A stretch of DNA of 64,000 bases, taken from Paracamarosporium sp. OC-R06-R3. Taxonomy: Eukaryota; Ascomycota; Dothideomycetes; Pleosporales; Didymosphaeriaceae. The stretch lies in assembly GCA_019828545.1 (NCBI GenBank), contig JACVRA010000165.1, positions 372,001 through 436,000 of the forward strand. The letters are read 5' to 3'. This document shows, piece after piece, positions 33,614 to 45,244 of this stretch. A program made the translations under genes and the position numbers. Position 1 is the stretch's first letter; each line of letters begins with the position of its first letter. The notes below the pieces were generated by a model. That model did no database searches, had not been told where the DNA came from, and worked only from the letters and a program-made list of their open reading frames with translations.

Positions 33614-35945
33614 TTACATAATGAAGCGCCTGTAGCGAGGAATGGGTCTGGCTTTGCTGCGCTTCTGTGCCGAACCATCGGCCCAAGCTTCTTCAAGAGC
33701 TGCTTCAACTTCTTCAAGCTTGCTGTATGGCTGCTCGCGCGCAATTTCTTGGACTCGCTCGGTGATGGCCTGTTGGGTGAAAGGACCGGACCTATCCTCA
33801 AAATCCTTGTGGACATACGGTCTTGCAGACCATCGTGGATCTTCTGGATCGCCGAAATCTGTTGTTTCGTTGTAACCAAAGTCTTGCAGGTGGGTGACGT
33901 TGAAGGCAGCCTATAACGGTCAGTAAAGTTCATCGGACGTTTCGACCACCCATTGTGCACACGGGGGCAACACACCATCATATCCTGGTCCTCATGTATG
34001 AGATTATGGCAATGGAACTACTCGTTGTAAGATATAAAATCAGCAAGCTGTTGTTTGTCTGCTGTGTACTTGGGGGTTTACGTACCATATACACGCCATT
34101 CCAGGGTGCGTAGTGGGCTTCGACTAGAACAACTTCGTTCTTCCCAAGCCAGACAACATCTTTGAGACCGGCAGACTCCTAAAACATATCAGTCTTGATC
34201 ATTTTCATTAAGGAGGAAAGTAAGACACGCTTACATAGGGCTCCACGCCTCGCTTGTTGCGTTGGATCACTTTGAAATCAACGAGATGCACATGAATAGG
34301 ATGAGTCCAACCGCCAGATGAGTTTTCAAGTTCCCATATTTCTACTTTGCCCTGTGGGACCTTGGCAAGGACGCGGTTAGCCGCATCGGCGAAGCCAACG
34401 TTATTAATCTGCCATTCACCATTAGAACGATGGAAGCGGAAGTGATGGTCGATGCCCGAAGCAGCAGGTGGGAACGGCACAGTCCGGAGAGTTGCTGGTA
34501 CGTTTGAAGTATCGCTCACAGGTGTGCTGCTAACGACAAACTTCATGACCTTGTCGGTATTCTCGTATTCTTCGTCAACGCCAACTACACTGGTCAATAC
34601 GTTTCAACAAGTCAGGAATACCCGATCACTCACTGCCACCAGCATCCTGCACGTTGCGGAGATACAAAGTTTGGCCTGCATATTGCGAGAAGTCGAAGAC
34701 AACTTCATAGCGCTCGGCAACGGCCACTTTAAGATCACTGGTCTGGACTGGAGCCTGAAGGAGTCCAGCATCAGAAGCAATGACCTTGAATGGGATTTTA
34801 GTACCAGTTGCAGTGGATTTAACAAAGTACTACATTCGATTAGCCATTTACTCCAGAGTGGTCTCTTGGGTGTACTCACCAAGTCGAAATTACGAGAGAC
34901 AGCAGCATTGAGGAATCGGAACCGATACTTGCGAGGCTCAACGTTAAGGAATGGCCATGGTTGACCGTTCACATGAATTACATCCCCCCACAGCGATGTG
35001 TCTTCTCCCTGAGTAGTGTGCAATGTACCATCTGCATTGTATTGCTTGGATGAGAGCACAAGAGGTAGGTCCTGTTTGCCATAACCGGAGGGAAGACCGA
35101 GTGCATCTTCCTCGGAATCAGTGATGATATAGACACCTGCTTGGCCAAAGTAGGCATTTTCAGCCGTCCAACCAAGAGCATGGTCCTGATTGCAGGGGGA
35201 TGCAGTCAGCTCAAGCATATTCATCTCATACCAGGGGTGTACGCACATGATACCATAACATTCGAGCAGACTGAAAGTTGGGATAGTAGTAATCCTTGTA
35301 TTCCCCAGGATTCGTAATATCTGCCGCCCAGCCATCAAAAGGAGCTCGAGATGGGGACCCGTGCAGATGGACCGAATTCTCACGGTCGGCGCTGTTTACG
35401 AAACGTACGACACTCTCAGTGCCCTTTGGTACGATGATGGTAGGTCCAGGCGACTTGCCATCATATCCGACGAGACGAGCAGGCTTGAGCTTAGGATAGA
35501 CTTGTTGGTTAAATGGTTTGATTTCGAACTCCTGCGTTTGGAATTAGTGAAAGTCAGAGAAGTGGGGAGGGTCAGCTGTATCTATGTCTGAGACATATTC
35601 ACTTTTACCCCGGCGTTACGTACATAGTACCAAATTTCCTTCGAAGTGATGGGGTTGGTGATTTTCCTAAAACCAGTCAGATTGCTCTATAGTAGAAGGA
35701 AGAGGCTGTATCACTCACTGCTTTGGGGTGGCCACCTCTGGGACTGGAAGAGCTGCGGAGTACAGCGTGTACGCGGGACTTCCAGCATCCTTTTTCAATT
35801 GAGCAAAATCAGATGGATCGTCCTCAACAATCTGGGCAAGGGCAGAGGCTTCTGCTGCTGGAACCTGAGTAACGAATTGAGCCTGGACGACACAAGAAGA
35901 TGTGAACGAAAGGGCCAACGTCGCTCTGGCGAGTTTGGACAACAT
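33614..35945 (-). CDS. Multicopper oxidase, bilirubin-oxidase type, secreted
   Basis: Nine exons (35719-35945, 35624-35666, 35247-35531, 34880-35185, 34634-34829, 34235-34584, 34086-34178, 33976-34017, 33614-33910) give 612 residues. A signal peptide (MLSKLARATLALSFTSSCVVQAQ) is followed by three cupredoxin domains. Copper sites are HLHG (145-148), WYHDHA (183-188), HPIHVH (447-452) and HCHNLIHED (502-510) followed by QDMM; the type 1 ligands are Cys503, His508 and Met513. The tail AAFNVTHLQDFGYN and the ERVQEIA block match Myrothecium-type bilirubin oxidase rather than plant-like laccase. It oxidises tetrapyrroles or phenols while reducing oxygen to water. All ligands are present. A TATAAATA (36045-36052) lies ~100 bases upstream of the start. 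Confidence 0.92.
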
Positions 35946-38900
35946 CTTTATAAAGATATTGGGGGTAACAATAGATAAGCAGGAATCTCAACCAGAACTA
36001 GAGATGTCGATGCTCGATGGCCTTTAGGTAGGTCACCATACTGGTATTTATACTCGTCTCGCTGACCTCAAGTAGTGCGTCTGCAAGCCTTAGGAACGTC
36101 GCCTTCGGAGCAACTACTTGTTACCGCCACTACATTTCCATTTTCCCTGCATCTAAAAGAGTCACACTGCATCGTACTATTGAATATGTGCGTAGGCGCT
36201 ATGGTCGAGCAGGCCGTGACCTCAGTACCCTGGCGCTGGAGGATAGGTGGCATTCTGGATCTATTTTACGAACTTCTTGGCCTGTAGAATCAAGATACGG
36301 ACGTACAATTGGTTTAGACATTCCACTAAGTCCCGGGCAAAGCGCGGAATTAATGGATTTTGACTAAAACATGCCCAGGGCATATGCGTGTACAGCAGCC
36401 ACACAAGGCAACCTTCCCGTGGCCAAGACGCCAGCTGCAAGATGAGCTTGAACCATGTGAATGACTCTGTCATATCAGTCGAAGCTTCGGAAAGGTATGG
36501 AGCGGGTCTTGTATTCAATGGACCCCTTCATCGTCAGCGGTGTCTGCTCAATCCAAAAAGGTACGTCGGGGGCATGTCTAAGGTCAACGATGCAAATGGG
36601 AGGTAGTGAAGGAAAGCCTTCACATCATCATTGCTATACCCAGTTCTGAAACTTCGGATTGCCCTGAGCATAAGCTCGTTCGCCACTCACGGCAACATTA
36701 TGGCATGTTCATGTCTCCCTTGGCCCACCTCTAGATTGGGCCTTTCCTCCACTGCCAAGTACGAATCGGACAATCTCTTGACGGATTCGGTAAACAAACA
36801 GTGATGGCTGAGCACTGACCAGCAGTTGAAACCATGGCAAGCCTCTAGTCCTGAGATAAGGCCACGAGGTATCGAAATCCGGACCCAGTTCCGCGTGCTG
36901 CTGCACGAAGGCTGCGTGGAGTCCAGCTCGGTAGCGCCGGACCCAGGGTAACGACTCGTAACATCTAGTTGCCAAGAAAGGGGCTTGTGGGAGTCAATGT
37001 GCAAGTGGCTAGGTTTTCAGTACGTACACGGTAGTCTTTCGTGTGGCCGAGAGTAGGGGGCAGACAATTCAGCCGTCTAAGTGAACGATATTGTCGCCGC
37101 CTTAGTATCTAAAGCACCTCGGTGCAAGAGGCATTTTGTGTCTCTAAAACAGCCAGAGAGTTCCCACTTAGACGTTGTGTTGCTATGATTTTTACGGAGG
37201 CTGCATGGTATAAGCTGACAAGTCAACGCTTAATCCAGCCAGAGAACTTCCGATGGTGGAAGCACTGACCTTGCAATGGCCAAGAACTGCTATCTGAAAT
37301 ACCATGAGTCTCGAACGTCAGGATGCAGTGCCTCAATGTGAATGCACTCCTTGACCAGGTCCGCGTGGAGATCGGGGAGCGAAGCGAACCTTGGAGCGGC
37401 CCGCTGCCGATAGACCATTATCGAGCGGCGGTGTATGCAGAAAAGAGAATGGGTAGAACCAGGCTGACGGTTCCGCTTCACAGTACCTGCGGATCGTATC
37501 AGCAAGCGGGCGGTGTCTAACTCACATCAGTGACGGAGGCTTTAGTCCGGCCGTGTCACCAAACGAGACTTTGTACAAATACATATCAGATCAGCGATGG
37601 CTTAGATGCGAATTCGACAAATCAGCCACATAATGCCGCTCATGTCGTACATGTGCTTCCACGCACACGCTTATCCAGCTTAAGACCTCGCAAGCAACGA
37701 AGGCTTTGCCCCGCAAGCAACGAAGGCTTTGCCCAGCAAGCTAGGCAAGAACGCCGTTCTGCAGGCATAAAATTCATGTCAAGAGATACATCTAAAATGT
37801 ATCTTGCACCCTTGCGCAACCTTTCCGACAGCTCGGTGCGCATTACTTTCTAAAAGCCACTATATACAGACAGTGCTGATTGCAAAGCATCACCAAGCAA
37901 GTGTCGTCCTAATAATCCCTACCAAAGAGCTTTAGAGGGACGGGTGCCAAGTACCGTATCCGTTGGTTTGGGTCCTTCCCATGTTCCCTCGTCAAAGCCA
38001 CAACCTCGTATTCCGCGCGTCGCGCCAGGTCTGGTGACGGCCTCCTCTACCAATCCCGATACCGCAAAAGCAAACACCATTCTCTATTCCACCCGATGCA
38101 GCGATTCTTGGCATACTAAACCGCGGAGCAGGATTCCGCGTTTGCATACCAATACTGTGGTAAACATCCACCGGTGACCCCTTGTCTTGGCACCTTGCAA
38201 GCGGGTGTGGGAACGTACTCTCGGATTCAGGTGGGGTTTCCATAAATGGATATGGGTATGGGTGACGGTGAAACACGTGGATGCACCTGCACTTGGATGC
38301 CATAGCGAACACGAAGAAGCCGAGTACGGTCTGCGGCCTCAGCTTGTACGGACCGCATGTTTGCCACTTGGGGCGAACTACGACTCGCTTGGGGGCTATT
38401 CATACAACCATGCGGAATGCAACGGATGACGAAGGGCCGATGATGGTATTCTGCAATGCCGATGTGTCATTGTGAAATAATGCGAGAACGGAGTTGCTCG
38501 TGCTATTACTTGACGAAGATTGCAGGACCAAGAATGCCAAATATATTGGATCATGGATACTGGGTGCTCAAAGTCTGGTTGCAGCACGAGGGTGCGGCAT
38601 ATTTTCTTAAGATTAAACTACCGGCATCAGATTGCGGGAGGGTTTCCGACCAATGGTTGAAGCTGTATTGACCACTGCCTGTCGATCATGAGAACTGTGT
38701 AGGATTGAAGACATTGACGGACTGAGTTGTGATGCCTCAGGCATCCAGATAAGTGCTCAGCTGTTTTATATGGATCCGACATCCGAAGGACCACCACATT
38801 AGTCAACTAGTCTGATGTACTAGGTCTACTATGCCAAACCAAAAGACAGAAAACATTATTATAGCCCGACCAAAGTACACTTCACCTCATTATAGTCTAC

Positions 38901-40251
38901 CTTCAATGGAACAATTATAAGCTGGTGCTTTAAGGGTTTCCAGGCACGTATCAAAAAGAACAAAGAAAAAGAAAAGACAAGCTTTTGTAATAAGCTGTAC
39001 AGAGAGCCACCAGATCTCACTACATCGATGATCGCCATTACATGTCGTGCAAAAGTAGGGCTGTCGATCTCGTGGATCGTGGTATCAATCTGCTCGATTT
39101 TGGAATCACTGTTTTCTCAGCTTATGACCTTGTTGCGTTCCATCGCTACTCTTGAAGTTAAATCCAAATTTATACGCCCTAATATTCATAAACGAATCTG
39201 ACGCTTGTTGTTTGGAGCAAAGCCGCCACCAACAGGAGATCCAAGTGAACAATCTCGGTTTGCTTGCTCCGACAGCCTCTATCAAGCCCTTCAATCACAT
39301 GCCAGAGCAATATATAACGCAATCTCCACAATTCGTTCAAGGATTTTGAGGACTCTGTGAGATATTTACCTGTTGCGCCAAGAGTGACCCGTATTTCTGT
39401 TTCTTCCATGTAAATCTATCACATGAAGCACATCCCGATGAAACGAAGGTTTTACTACTCAATTGTCTCCACTGTCAACTATGAAAACGCACAGAGACTG
39501 CTCTACTAACATAACACTGAAGACCAACTGCTCCTGCATTTAAGTACTCATCGACTCCACAGTTCATTATATAGTAAACTGAAACACACCTGCGCAATAA
39601 CACCAAGTACCAAGCATCAACACCACTATTGCTCTGAGATACCTTGCAAAACCCCAAACTAGAAAACTCAAAAGAGATAATCTATCATCATAAAGGCCAA
39701 GAAGTACACAAAGGGGCGAGGGTACAATCACTCGCTCTATTGGAACACAAACCTATGCCCGCGTTCATGCTCTGGGAGTGGTGTCAGAATCCTCCGGATA
39801 AGGGCAACTAGCCAAAACATAGCACGTAAATCCTGCAACTGCATTACTAAATCACTTTTCTAACCCATTCAATGAGGCATCCAATTCTTCCAATTACGAT
39901 ATCTCTGCCCCAACACATCTAATTACCTCATTCTAACAAATACGGCTCTCTCCTCTGGAGGAAACCCACAAAAAGAGCAAGACCACTTTCCTGATAAAGC
40001 TTTTATATAGTCATGGTACCATGTAGTCCGAAGCCGTGAGATCTAACCTCCCCACATATAGGTCGAGAATCTCAACATTTTCGCATGACCGTCAAATAAA
40101 TGCCGCAGAAGGAAACACTTAGAGAACGTAGGCATAGATACATGATTAGCATGTTTGCTACTGAGCCTAACCTATCGAAGCCTACCGAGCAAACACGCCC
40201 TTTTAAAGGCCCCTGTCACGCGTCAAGGAACGTCCAGTCAGACCAGCCGTC
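35946..40251. other. 4.3-kb stretch without a supportable gene
   Basis: The first ~110 bases are the oxidase promoter (TATAAATA at 36045-36052). The rest holds only short frames without motifs, a 23-base tandem duplication, a 10-base inverted repeat (37074-37083 and 37165-37174), and AT-rich sequence at 38.8-40.2 kb that should include the NFX1-like gene's 3' end. No transposon domain or RNA gene was recognised. Confidence 0.5.
37689..37734. repeat. 23-base perfect tandem duplication
   Basis: Unit CGCAAGCAACGAAGGCTTTG plus CCC occurs twice head to tail (37689-37711 and 37712-37734), followed by a partial third start (AGCAAGCTAGG). Confidence 0.9.
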
Positions 40252-43200
40252 CTACTCGCTGTCTGCCCACGCACCCGGTACAGGCTCCGGAAGAGCACCC
40301 TCAACGTCACTGTTGACGCCACTAGTCGCCGCACTGACGCCCCTCTCTCGCTCTTCTTCCTTTTCCTCCTCAGCCTCCCAGTCGTCCACTACTTCTACAG
40401 GTTTGTCCTTCTTTGTCTTCCTTGGCAGGCTCAGCACTGCGAAGCCGCTCTTCGTTCCGAGTGGCGCGTTCTGTGGTGCGCGGCGTACGGGCGCGCCCTT
40501 GGCTATCTGACTCCATCCCGCACCAGGCGCGTCATCGCTCTCTCTGCGCTGCACGTTGAGTGAAGCGTCTGTACGGACAAGCTGTAGTTTGCCAATAGAT
40601 TCCGATGCTAAGGCGGTCGATAAAGCAGGCTTGATGGACTCAAGCATGGACTGGATTTCGCGCTCGGGGACAGAGACGCGGGCGGCAATAGGAGGTTTGA
40701 GTGAAACCTCTTCGGACGGGAGGAAGGCGACTTCAAGCTCTAGTGGATAGGAAGTCTTGGGCATAGTATTCCTCAGTACTGATGTGACTTCTTCGATCGT
40801 AAGAGCAAAGCGTGGGCTGGTAACTAGAAATCCGTTGTATGGGTCTGCAGTTTGGTTTGGCTTAGGCTGCGGGGCGGGGGTGTAGGTAGTGGCTGTTCGA
40901 GCTGATGTGGCTGCTGTCGCGCGCTCGCGCTGTCGAATCCTAACACAGTCGGCTAGCGTCTTCATTGGAGCCATCACGAAACGTGGTGTCTTGAAGAGGG
41001 CAACATGACGATGCGGCTCAGGATCCATGCTCTCTGTATCTAGACCGAAGTCTTCTGCGAGCGAATGGACGAAAGCACGTTGCTGGCGTTGCATGGGTTT
41101 GAATCGCATGCGCTTCTCTTCTGGATTTGCCGCAAAAAGTCGAAGTATCTTCTCTTGAGCGGCCGCCCACGTAGAGTTACGCTGATACATATTGAGAGTG
41201 TCCGCAGAATAGGGCACATGATCATCCTGACGGTCGGGATCAATGTGCAATGCTGAAGCGAGGATCTGGTTTCGCTGCAAGCGGGCGCACTCGTCGTCGC
41301 ACTTGAGAGTTTTCTTAAGATTGCCATCGCCGTGCTTGGAAGCGTTGCATTTCGCTTCCTGCTTGATTCGCTGGCATTCGCAGGTAATCAAGATCTTATG
41401 CGTGCATGGCTTCTCTTCTTTACAAGGCATAGGGAAATGGCATGGCGCCATACAAGGATGACCGCATACGCTCAACTCCTTGCCACAAGCTTGTGCACAT
41501 GGCTCTTCGCACTCTCCTGGACGATGGCATTGCTTTCGACAGCGATGCGCACCGCATTCCAATTGTTGCCCGCAAATTTCCGCGCAACGCACTTCAGTGA
41601 GATGGCATGGCTGGTTCTTGAGGGTGTTTTTTCCGCAGAGGCAGGGCTTGGTGGTAAGAAATGGACATATCGGGCAGCTTTCGTCATCTCCATGGCAGTT
41701 GTGCGGTACTTGCGGATGTCCACAATCCTTCGGTCGTTCGCATTCATAACGGCAAGGTGGAGGCTGTGTACCGCACGGCAGAGGTGGCTGAAGTACCGTA
41801 CGGCCGCAGTGACAGCTGATTTCTTCGAATATAGCATCGCGGCATGTTCCACACGGTCCTTTATGGCACAATTCCTGACAACGATGATCGGGGTTGCCGC
41901 ACCGTAATTGGCGTCCACAAGGGCGCGTGCAAATATGCTCTGCTTCGAAGCCCTCGTCGTGAGGACGACGCGCAGAATCGATGGGTCGGTGCTTCCGTCG
42001 TTGTGATTGCCGCTCACCAGCTTTACGTTCGCCTGAACAGCATCGCTCTCCACACTCATGTCGCCCACAATTCAGCGAAGTTCGGCATATCCTCATACAG
42101 TGTGGTGGCTCCTCAACGCCCTGGTGGCAAACGGTGGTTGAGGTCGTGCGACCACAACGACAATTGATGCTTACACTCTGTAGACATGGTGGACACTTGC
42201 CCTGATGGCAACGCTTCTCGCATCTATGTCCGCAGTTGAGTTTAGTCCCGCAGGGTTTTGAGCAATTCGGTATTGCGTCTTCACAAGAAGACCGCGAGGT
42301 ATCCGAGATTTCACGTAGAGGTGTTTTGCCGCAAGGACAATGCGAAACTACATCAGGCGAACGTGGGCAATGGGTTGGTCGAGCGTCTTGCCGGTGGCAT
42401 GGTCTTCGACACGAATGGCTCCCACAGTCAAAAGTTCTTTCGCAAAGGTTTGGGCATTCAAAGATGCCCACCCAGCGTTCGACCGTCGATGAACCGTCGT
42501 CTGCCATGTGCAACATACTGCTGTCCCTCTCTTGTTCTCGCTCACAGCACAGAATATCCTTCTCTTCTCGGCCACAGTAGCACCTTGCCGGAATGCGAAC
42601 CTCACAAGCTCCGCAAGGTCCTTCGTGACATGGCTGAGGACAAGTGTGATCCCCACACGGCATTGCTTTTCCGCAAACAGTACCGCAACTCCAACCATGC
42701 TCGTAATCCGTGTCCAGGCAACGGCGCGTTACCGAGCTCTTACCACAGAAACAATGTTGCGTAGGTCCCATCAACGTGCAAGGCGGGCAAGGCCCAGCAT
42801 GGCATGTCGATGGACACGGATGGGGACACTTCTTAGGCAGAGCACGCGGTCGAGCACATGTCTGCCCACATGAGAACGGTGGAAGGCCAGGAAGTGATTT
42901 TGGATCCATTTCTTTTTCGCACCAACAGGAAGGTACCCTCGGCAGCTCGTCTTTTGGATAATTGCAGCCGGGACATCTCCATTGCCTTGGAGGGGGCAGT
43001 TCGCCTTCGGGTGCTTGTTGACGAGCGGCTACTGAGCCTTCGTTGGTGGACCATTTCTTAATGCAACTCAGATGAAAAACCATCCAGCACGTTCTACATG
43101 ACCAGATGCCTTTTGTTGTCCTCCTGACTTCCTCTGTGCAAATTGCACATTCATAATGCCCGTTGTCAATATCTTCGTGCGTACGAGTGGCAATGTCGGG

Positions 43201-43668
43201 GGCGGTCGATTTTGGGGCTTGTGGTTTCTTTTCACGCGGTGGTCGTCGTGTCCGCTGTGGAGCCGCAGGTCTTCCGGGTGTGAATTCCGGCGCATCTGCT
43301 TGTAGTTCTGATTGTGCGTTTTCATGTTCAGACAGTTGTGCTAGCGCCCGCGGTGGCACTCTAGGGTGATGGGGACCGCCTCTTCCTCTGCGATTCTGCG
43401 AGCGAGGCTCTGAGGGAACCCTAGCATCGCTATCTCCGTTGGTAGGTGCTGGTTGCCCACGTCCTCGTCCGCGGCCACGACCTCTACCGCCTCGTCCTCC
43501 CCGTGGAGCAGGAGCCTGCGATTCCTGCGCTTGCCCCGCCTCTTGTTGCTCCACACTCGCGACCTGACGATTCACGTGGCGATTTCGATAACGCGGACGG
43601 CGTTGGCGCTGCTCGTTGTTTTCCGAGGCTCTTCCAGTAGCTGCCGCGGCACCACTGGCGGCCGACAT
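40252..43668 (-). CDS. FAP1: NFX1-type zinc-finger protein with RING-like and R3H domains (FAP1 homologue)
   Basis: Single exon, 1138 residues from the ATG at 43668 (the frame is open further upstream but only through a TTG). The N terminus has an RGG-rich tract (~56-71). A RING/PHD-like cysteine domain starts at ~174 (CAICTEE, SCRTCWMVFHLSC, WRCPGC). About eight to ten NFX1-type fingers with repeated C-G-H-x-C and C-H-x-G-x-C patterns follow. An R3H-like domain (~856-905; QRAFVHSLAEDFGLDTESMD) and an acidic tail complete it. Human NFX1 is a transcriptional repressor with E3 activity; yeast Fap1 binds the FKBP12 prolyl isomerase and is linked to rapamycin response. It is nuclear or cytoplasmic. 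It faces BIG1 across 476 bases. Confidence 0.93.
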   Translation of the reverse strand: MSAASGAAAATGRASENNEQRQRRPRYRNRHVNRQVASVEQQEAGQAQESQAPAPRGGRGGRGRGRGRGRGQPAPTNGDSDARVPSEPRSQNRRGRGGPHHPRVPPRALAQLSEHENAQSELQADAPEFTPGRPAAPQRTRRPPREKKPQAPKSTAPDIATRTHEDIDNGHYECAICTEEVRRTTKGIWSCRTCWMVFHLSCIKKWSTNEGSVAARQQAPEGELPPPRQWRCPGCNYPKDELPRVPSCWCEKEMDPKSLPGLPPFSCGQTCARPRALPKKCPHPCPSTCHAGPCPPCTLMGPTQHCFCGKSSVTRRCLDTDYEHGWSCGTVCGKAMPCGDHTCPQPCHEGPCGACEVRIPARCYCGREEKDILCCEREQERDSSMLHMADDGSSTVERWVGIFECPNLCERTFDCGSHSCRRPCHRQDARPTHCPRSPDVVSHCPCGKTPLREISDTSRSSCEDAIPNCSKPCGTKLNCGHRCEKRCHQGKCPPCLQSVSINCRCGRTTSTTVCHQGVEEPPHCMRICRTSLNCGRHECGERCCSGERKAGERQSQRRKHRPIDSARRPHDEGFEAEHICTRPCGRQLRCGNPDHRCQELCHKGPCGTCRDAIFEEISCHCGRTVLQPPLPCGTQPPPCRYECERPKDCGHPQVPHNCHGDDESCPICPFLTTKPCLCGKNTLKNQPCHLTEVRCAEICGQQLECGAHRCRKQCHRPGECEEPCAQACGKELSVCGHPCMAPCHFPMPCKEEKPCTHKILITCECQRIKQEAKCNASKHGDGNLKKTLKCDDECARLQRNQILASALHIDPDRQDDHVPYSADTLNMYQRNSTWAAAQEKILRLFAANPEEKRMRFKPMQRQQRAFVHSLAEDFGLDTESMDPEPHRHVALFKTPRFVMAPMKTLADCVRIRQRERATAATSARTATTYTPAPQPKPNQTADPYNGFLVTSPRFALTIEEVTSVLRNTMPKTSYPLELEVAFLPSEEVSLKPPIAARVSVPEREIQSMLESIKPALSTALASESIGKLQLVRTDASLNVQRRESDDAPGAGWSQIAKGAPVRRAPQNAPLGTKSGFAVLSLPRKTKKDKPVEVVDDWEAEEEKEEERERGVSAATSGVNSDVEGALPEPVPGAWADSE

Positions 43669-44144
43669 GCTGCTCTCAATTAGGTGTTGATTGGGACTAT
43701 CTAGGCGATCCAATGCGCGAATGTGGCGTTCAAGCCGGAAGATGAAAGCTGTGGACGGCGTTGGTTTGAAATGTGTACCCTAGGTTCACAGTCGACAGAT
43801 ACTGTACCTGACGGGAGGATGGCTAGAAAGAATGTAGAGAAAGCTGCAGAGACGGGCAGATTAGTGGCAATCAAGCAATGCGAGGATAGTACGAGACTAT
43901 ATCCCGGTGCCTTACGTTAGCGCCTACCGCGGCCAGGATGAGTCAACATGAGTCTCGTCCCTTCGTTGCGGCTCTGGGTGGCGCAGGTGCATGTGCAATA
44001 AATTTTGGTGACTGTTCGCAGTTGGTCCCTCTTGTCTGGCTGTGCGCGTCATAGCCTCTCGGCAAAACCCCGGTCGAGCTGTCTCGACCACGCGGAGCTA
44101 TCGCATCGCAACCTCAGCACATCCATCGCAGCTCCATCGACGCC
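43669..44144. promoter_or_regulatory. Divergent promoter, NFX1-type / BIG1
   Basis: 476 bases between two starts; no TATA box, pyrimidine-mixed sequence just before BIG1. A short plus-strand frame at 43723-43920 has no features. Confidence 0.45.
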
Positions 44145-45104
44145 ATGGCAAAGTCAATAATCGGCGCCCTTGCGCTGGCCTCGCTGCCCTCTGCCCTCGC
44201 CTTCCGCAACACGTCGCCCTACTTCCTCTTCTCCACCGCCGAGTGCGTGACAGCGCCCCCCAAAGCGATGCTCCTAGGCTAACAACTCCAGCTTGAACCT
44301 CCCCTCAGACGATGCCGACGTCGCCCGTGCCAACGCTATCGTCGACCAAGTGACCTCGGCTCTCCAAGATTGCCCTACCAAGACGTATTTTGTTGTGCGA
44401 CAGCAGGGCGTTTCTTCTGCCGACTTCCGCGACTCGAGCCGATCCGCACCACGATTAGCCAGCCATCTGAACGGCAAGAGCGAATACGTGAAGAGCACTT
44501 TAGTCGTTCCAGAGGTCATTGAAGACAAATATACAACATCAGCAACATCAGCAATTGCGAGATACCTTGAGAGCAAATGCGGGGCTGAAGTACTGTCTGA
44601 GGACAAGAAACAGCGCGTTGTAGAAGTATCGTTTGCAGCTCCTCCTGCGGACAATGACCTTCGACCAGCCGAGCTTGGGCAGCGGGGTAAGCATTCATAG
44701 CACAGTCAGGCTGGGCTCGAGGTTGACTTTGTTTAGATTGGGAGCTTCAGCAGCTTATCTCAAAATACGCCGACTTTGAGGACTTTACTGTTGTCTACAC
44801 CTCCACACCTCAAACCAAGTTCCACTCGGAGCATCCTCCATACGAGATGGAAGACCCATTCGGCAATGCAGTACAGATGGAGCTAAAGCGTGACCTCTCC
44901 ACTCACAAGCGCGCCGTCAATGGCAAGGCTGGCCTCTTCGAGCAGTACCAGTACTTCACACCAGGACTTTTCATGGGCCTGTCTGCTATAGTCCCACTTT
45001 TCCTTATTGTCCTGGTCGGTGTGAAGGCTCTCTTGAGTCTGGAGGTTTCGTATTTCGCGTTCAGCAAAGAGATGGGCCCGGCGGCTCAGAGACAGCAGAA
45101 ATAG
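44145..45104 (+). CDS. BIG1: BIG1 ER membrane protein (V-ATPase accessory/VOA1-like fold)
   Basis: Three exons (44145-44242, 44292-44686, 44737-45104) give 286 residues. The start at 44145 (GCCATGGC) opens a signal peptide (MAKSIIGALALASLPSALA) followed by FRNTSPYFLFST, the usual BIG1 beginning. A lumenal domain of ~220 residues, one transmembrane helix (FMGLSAIVPLFLIVLVGV) and the conserved tail SLEVSYFAFSKEMGPAAQ follow. In yeast Big1 is needed for cell-wall beta-1,6-glucan, and the C terminus is related to V-ATPase assembly factors of the ER. The introns are 49 and 50 bases. The gene is intact. Confidence 0.93.
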
Positions 45105-45244
45105 GATCGATCAGCAGGGACGAGTGTACATTTTGTAACATGTATGAGAGCATCGGCACAGGCGTTGTACAGGACTGTTTTATAGCGGATTTGATATATC
45201 AACCTGTTTTGCTTCCCCTCGTCCTTCCCCTTGTTTTGACCAAC

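Noticed and set aside
40252..43713. Longer N terminus for the NFX1-type protein beginning at 43713
   Set aside because: The codon there is TTG; the first ATG in frame is at 43668 with a good context.
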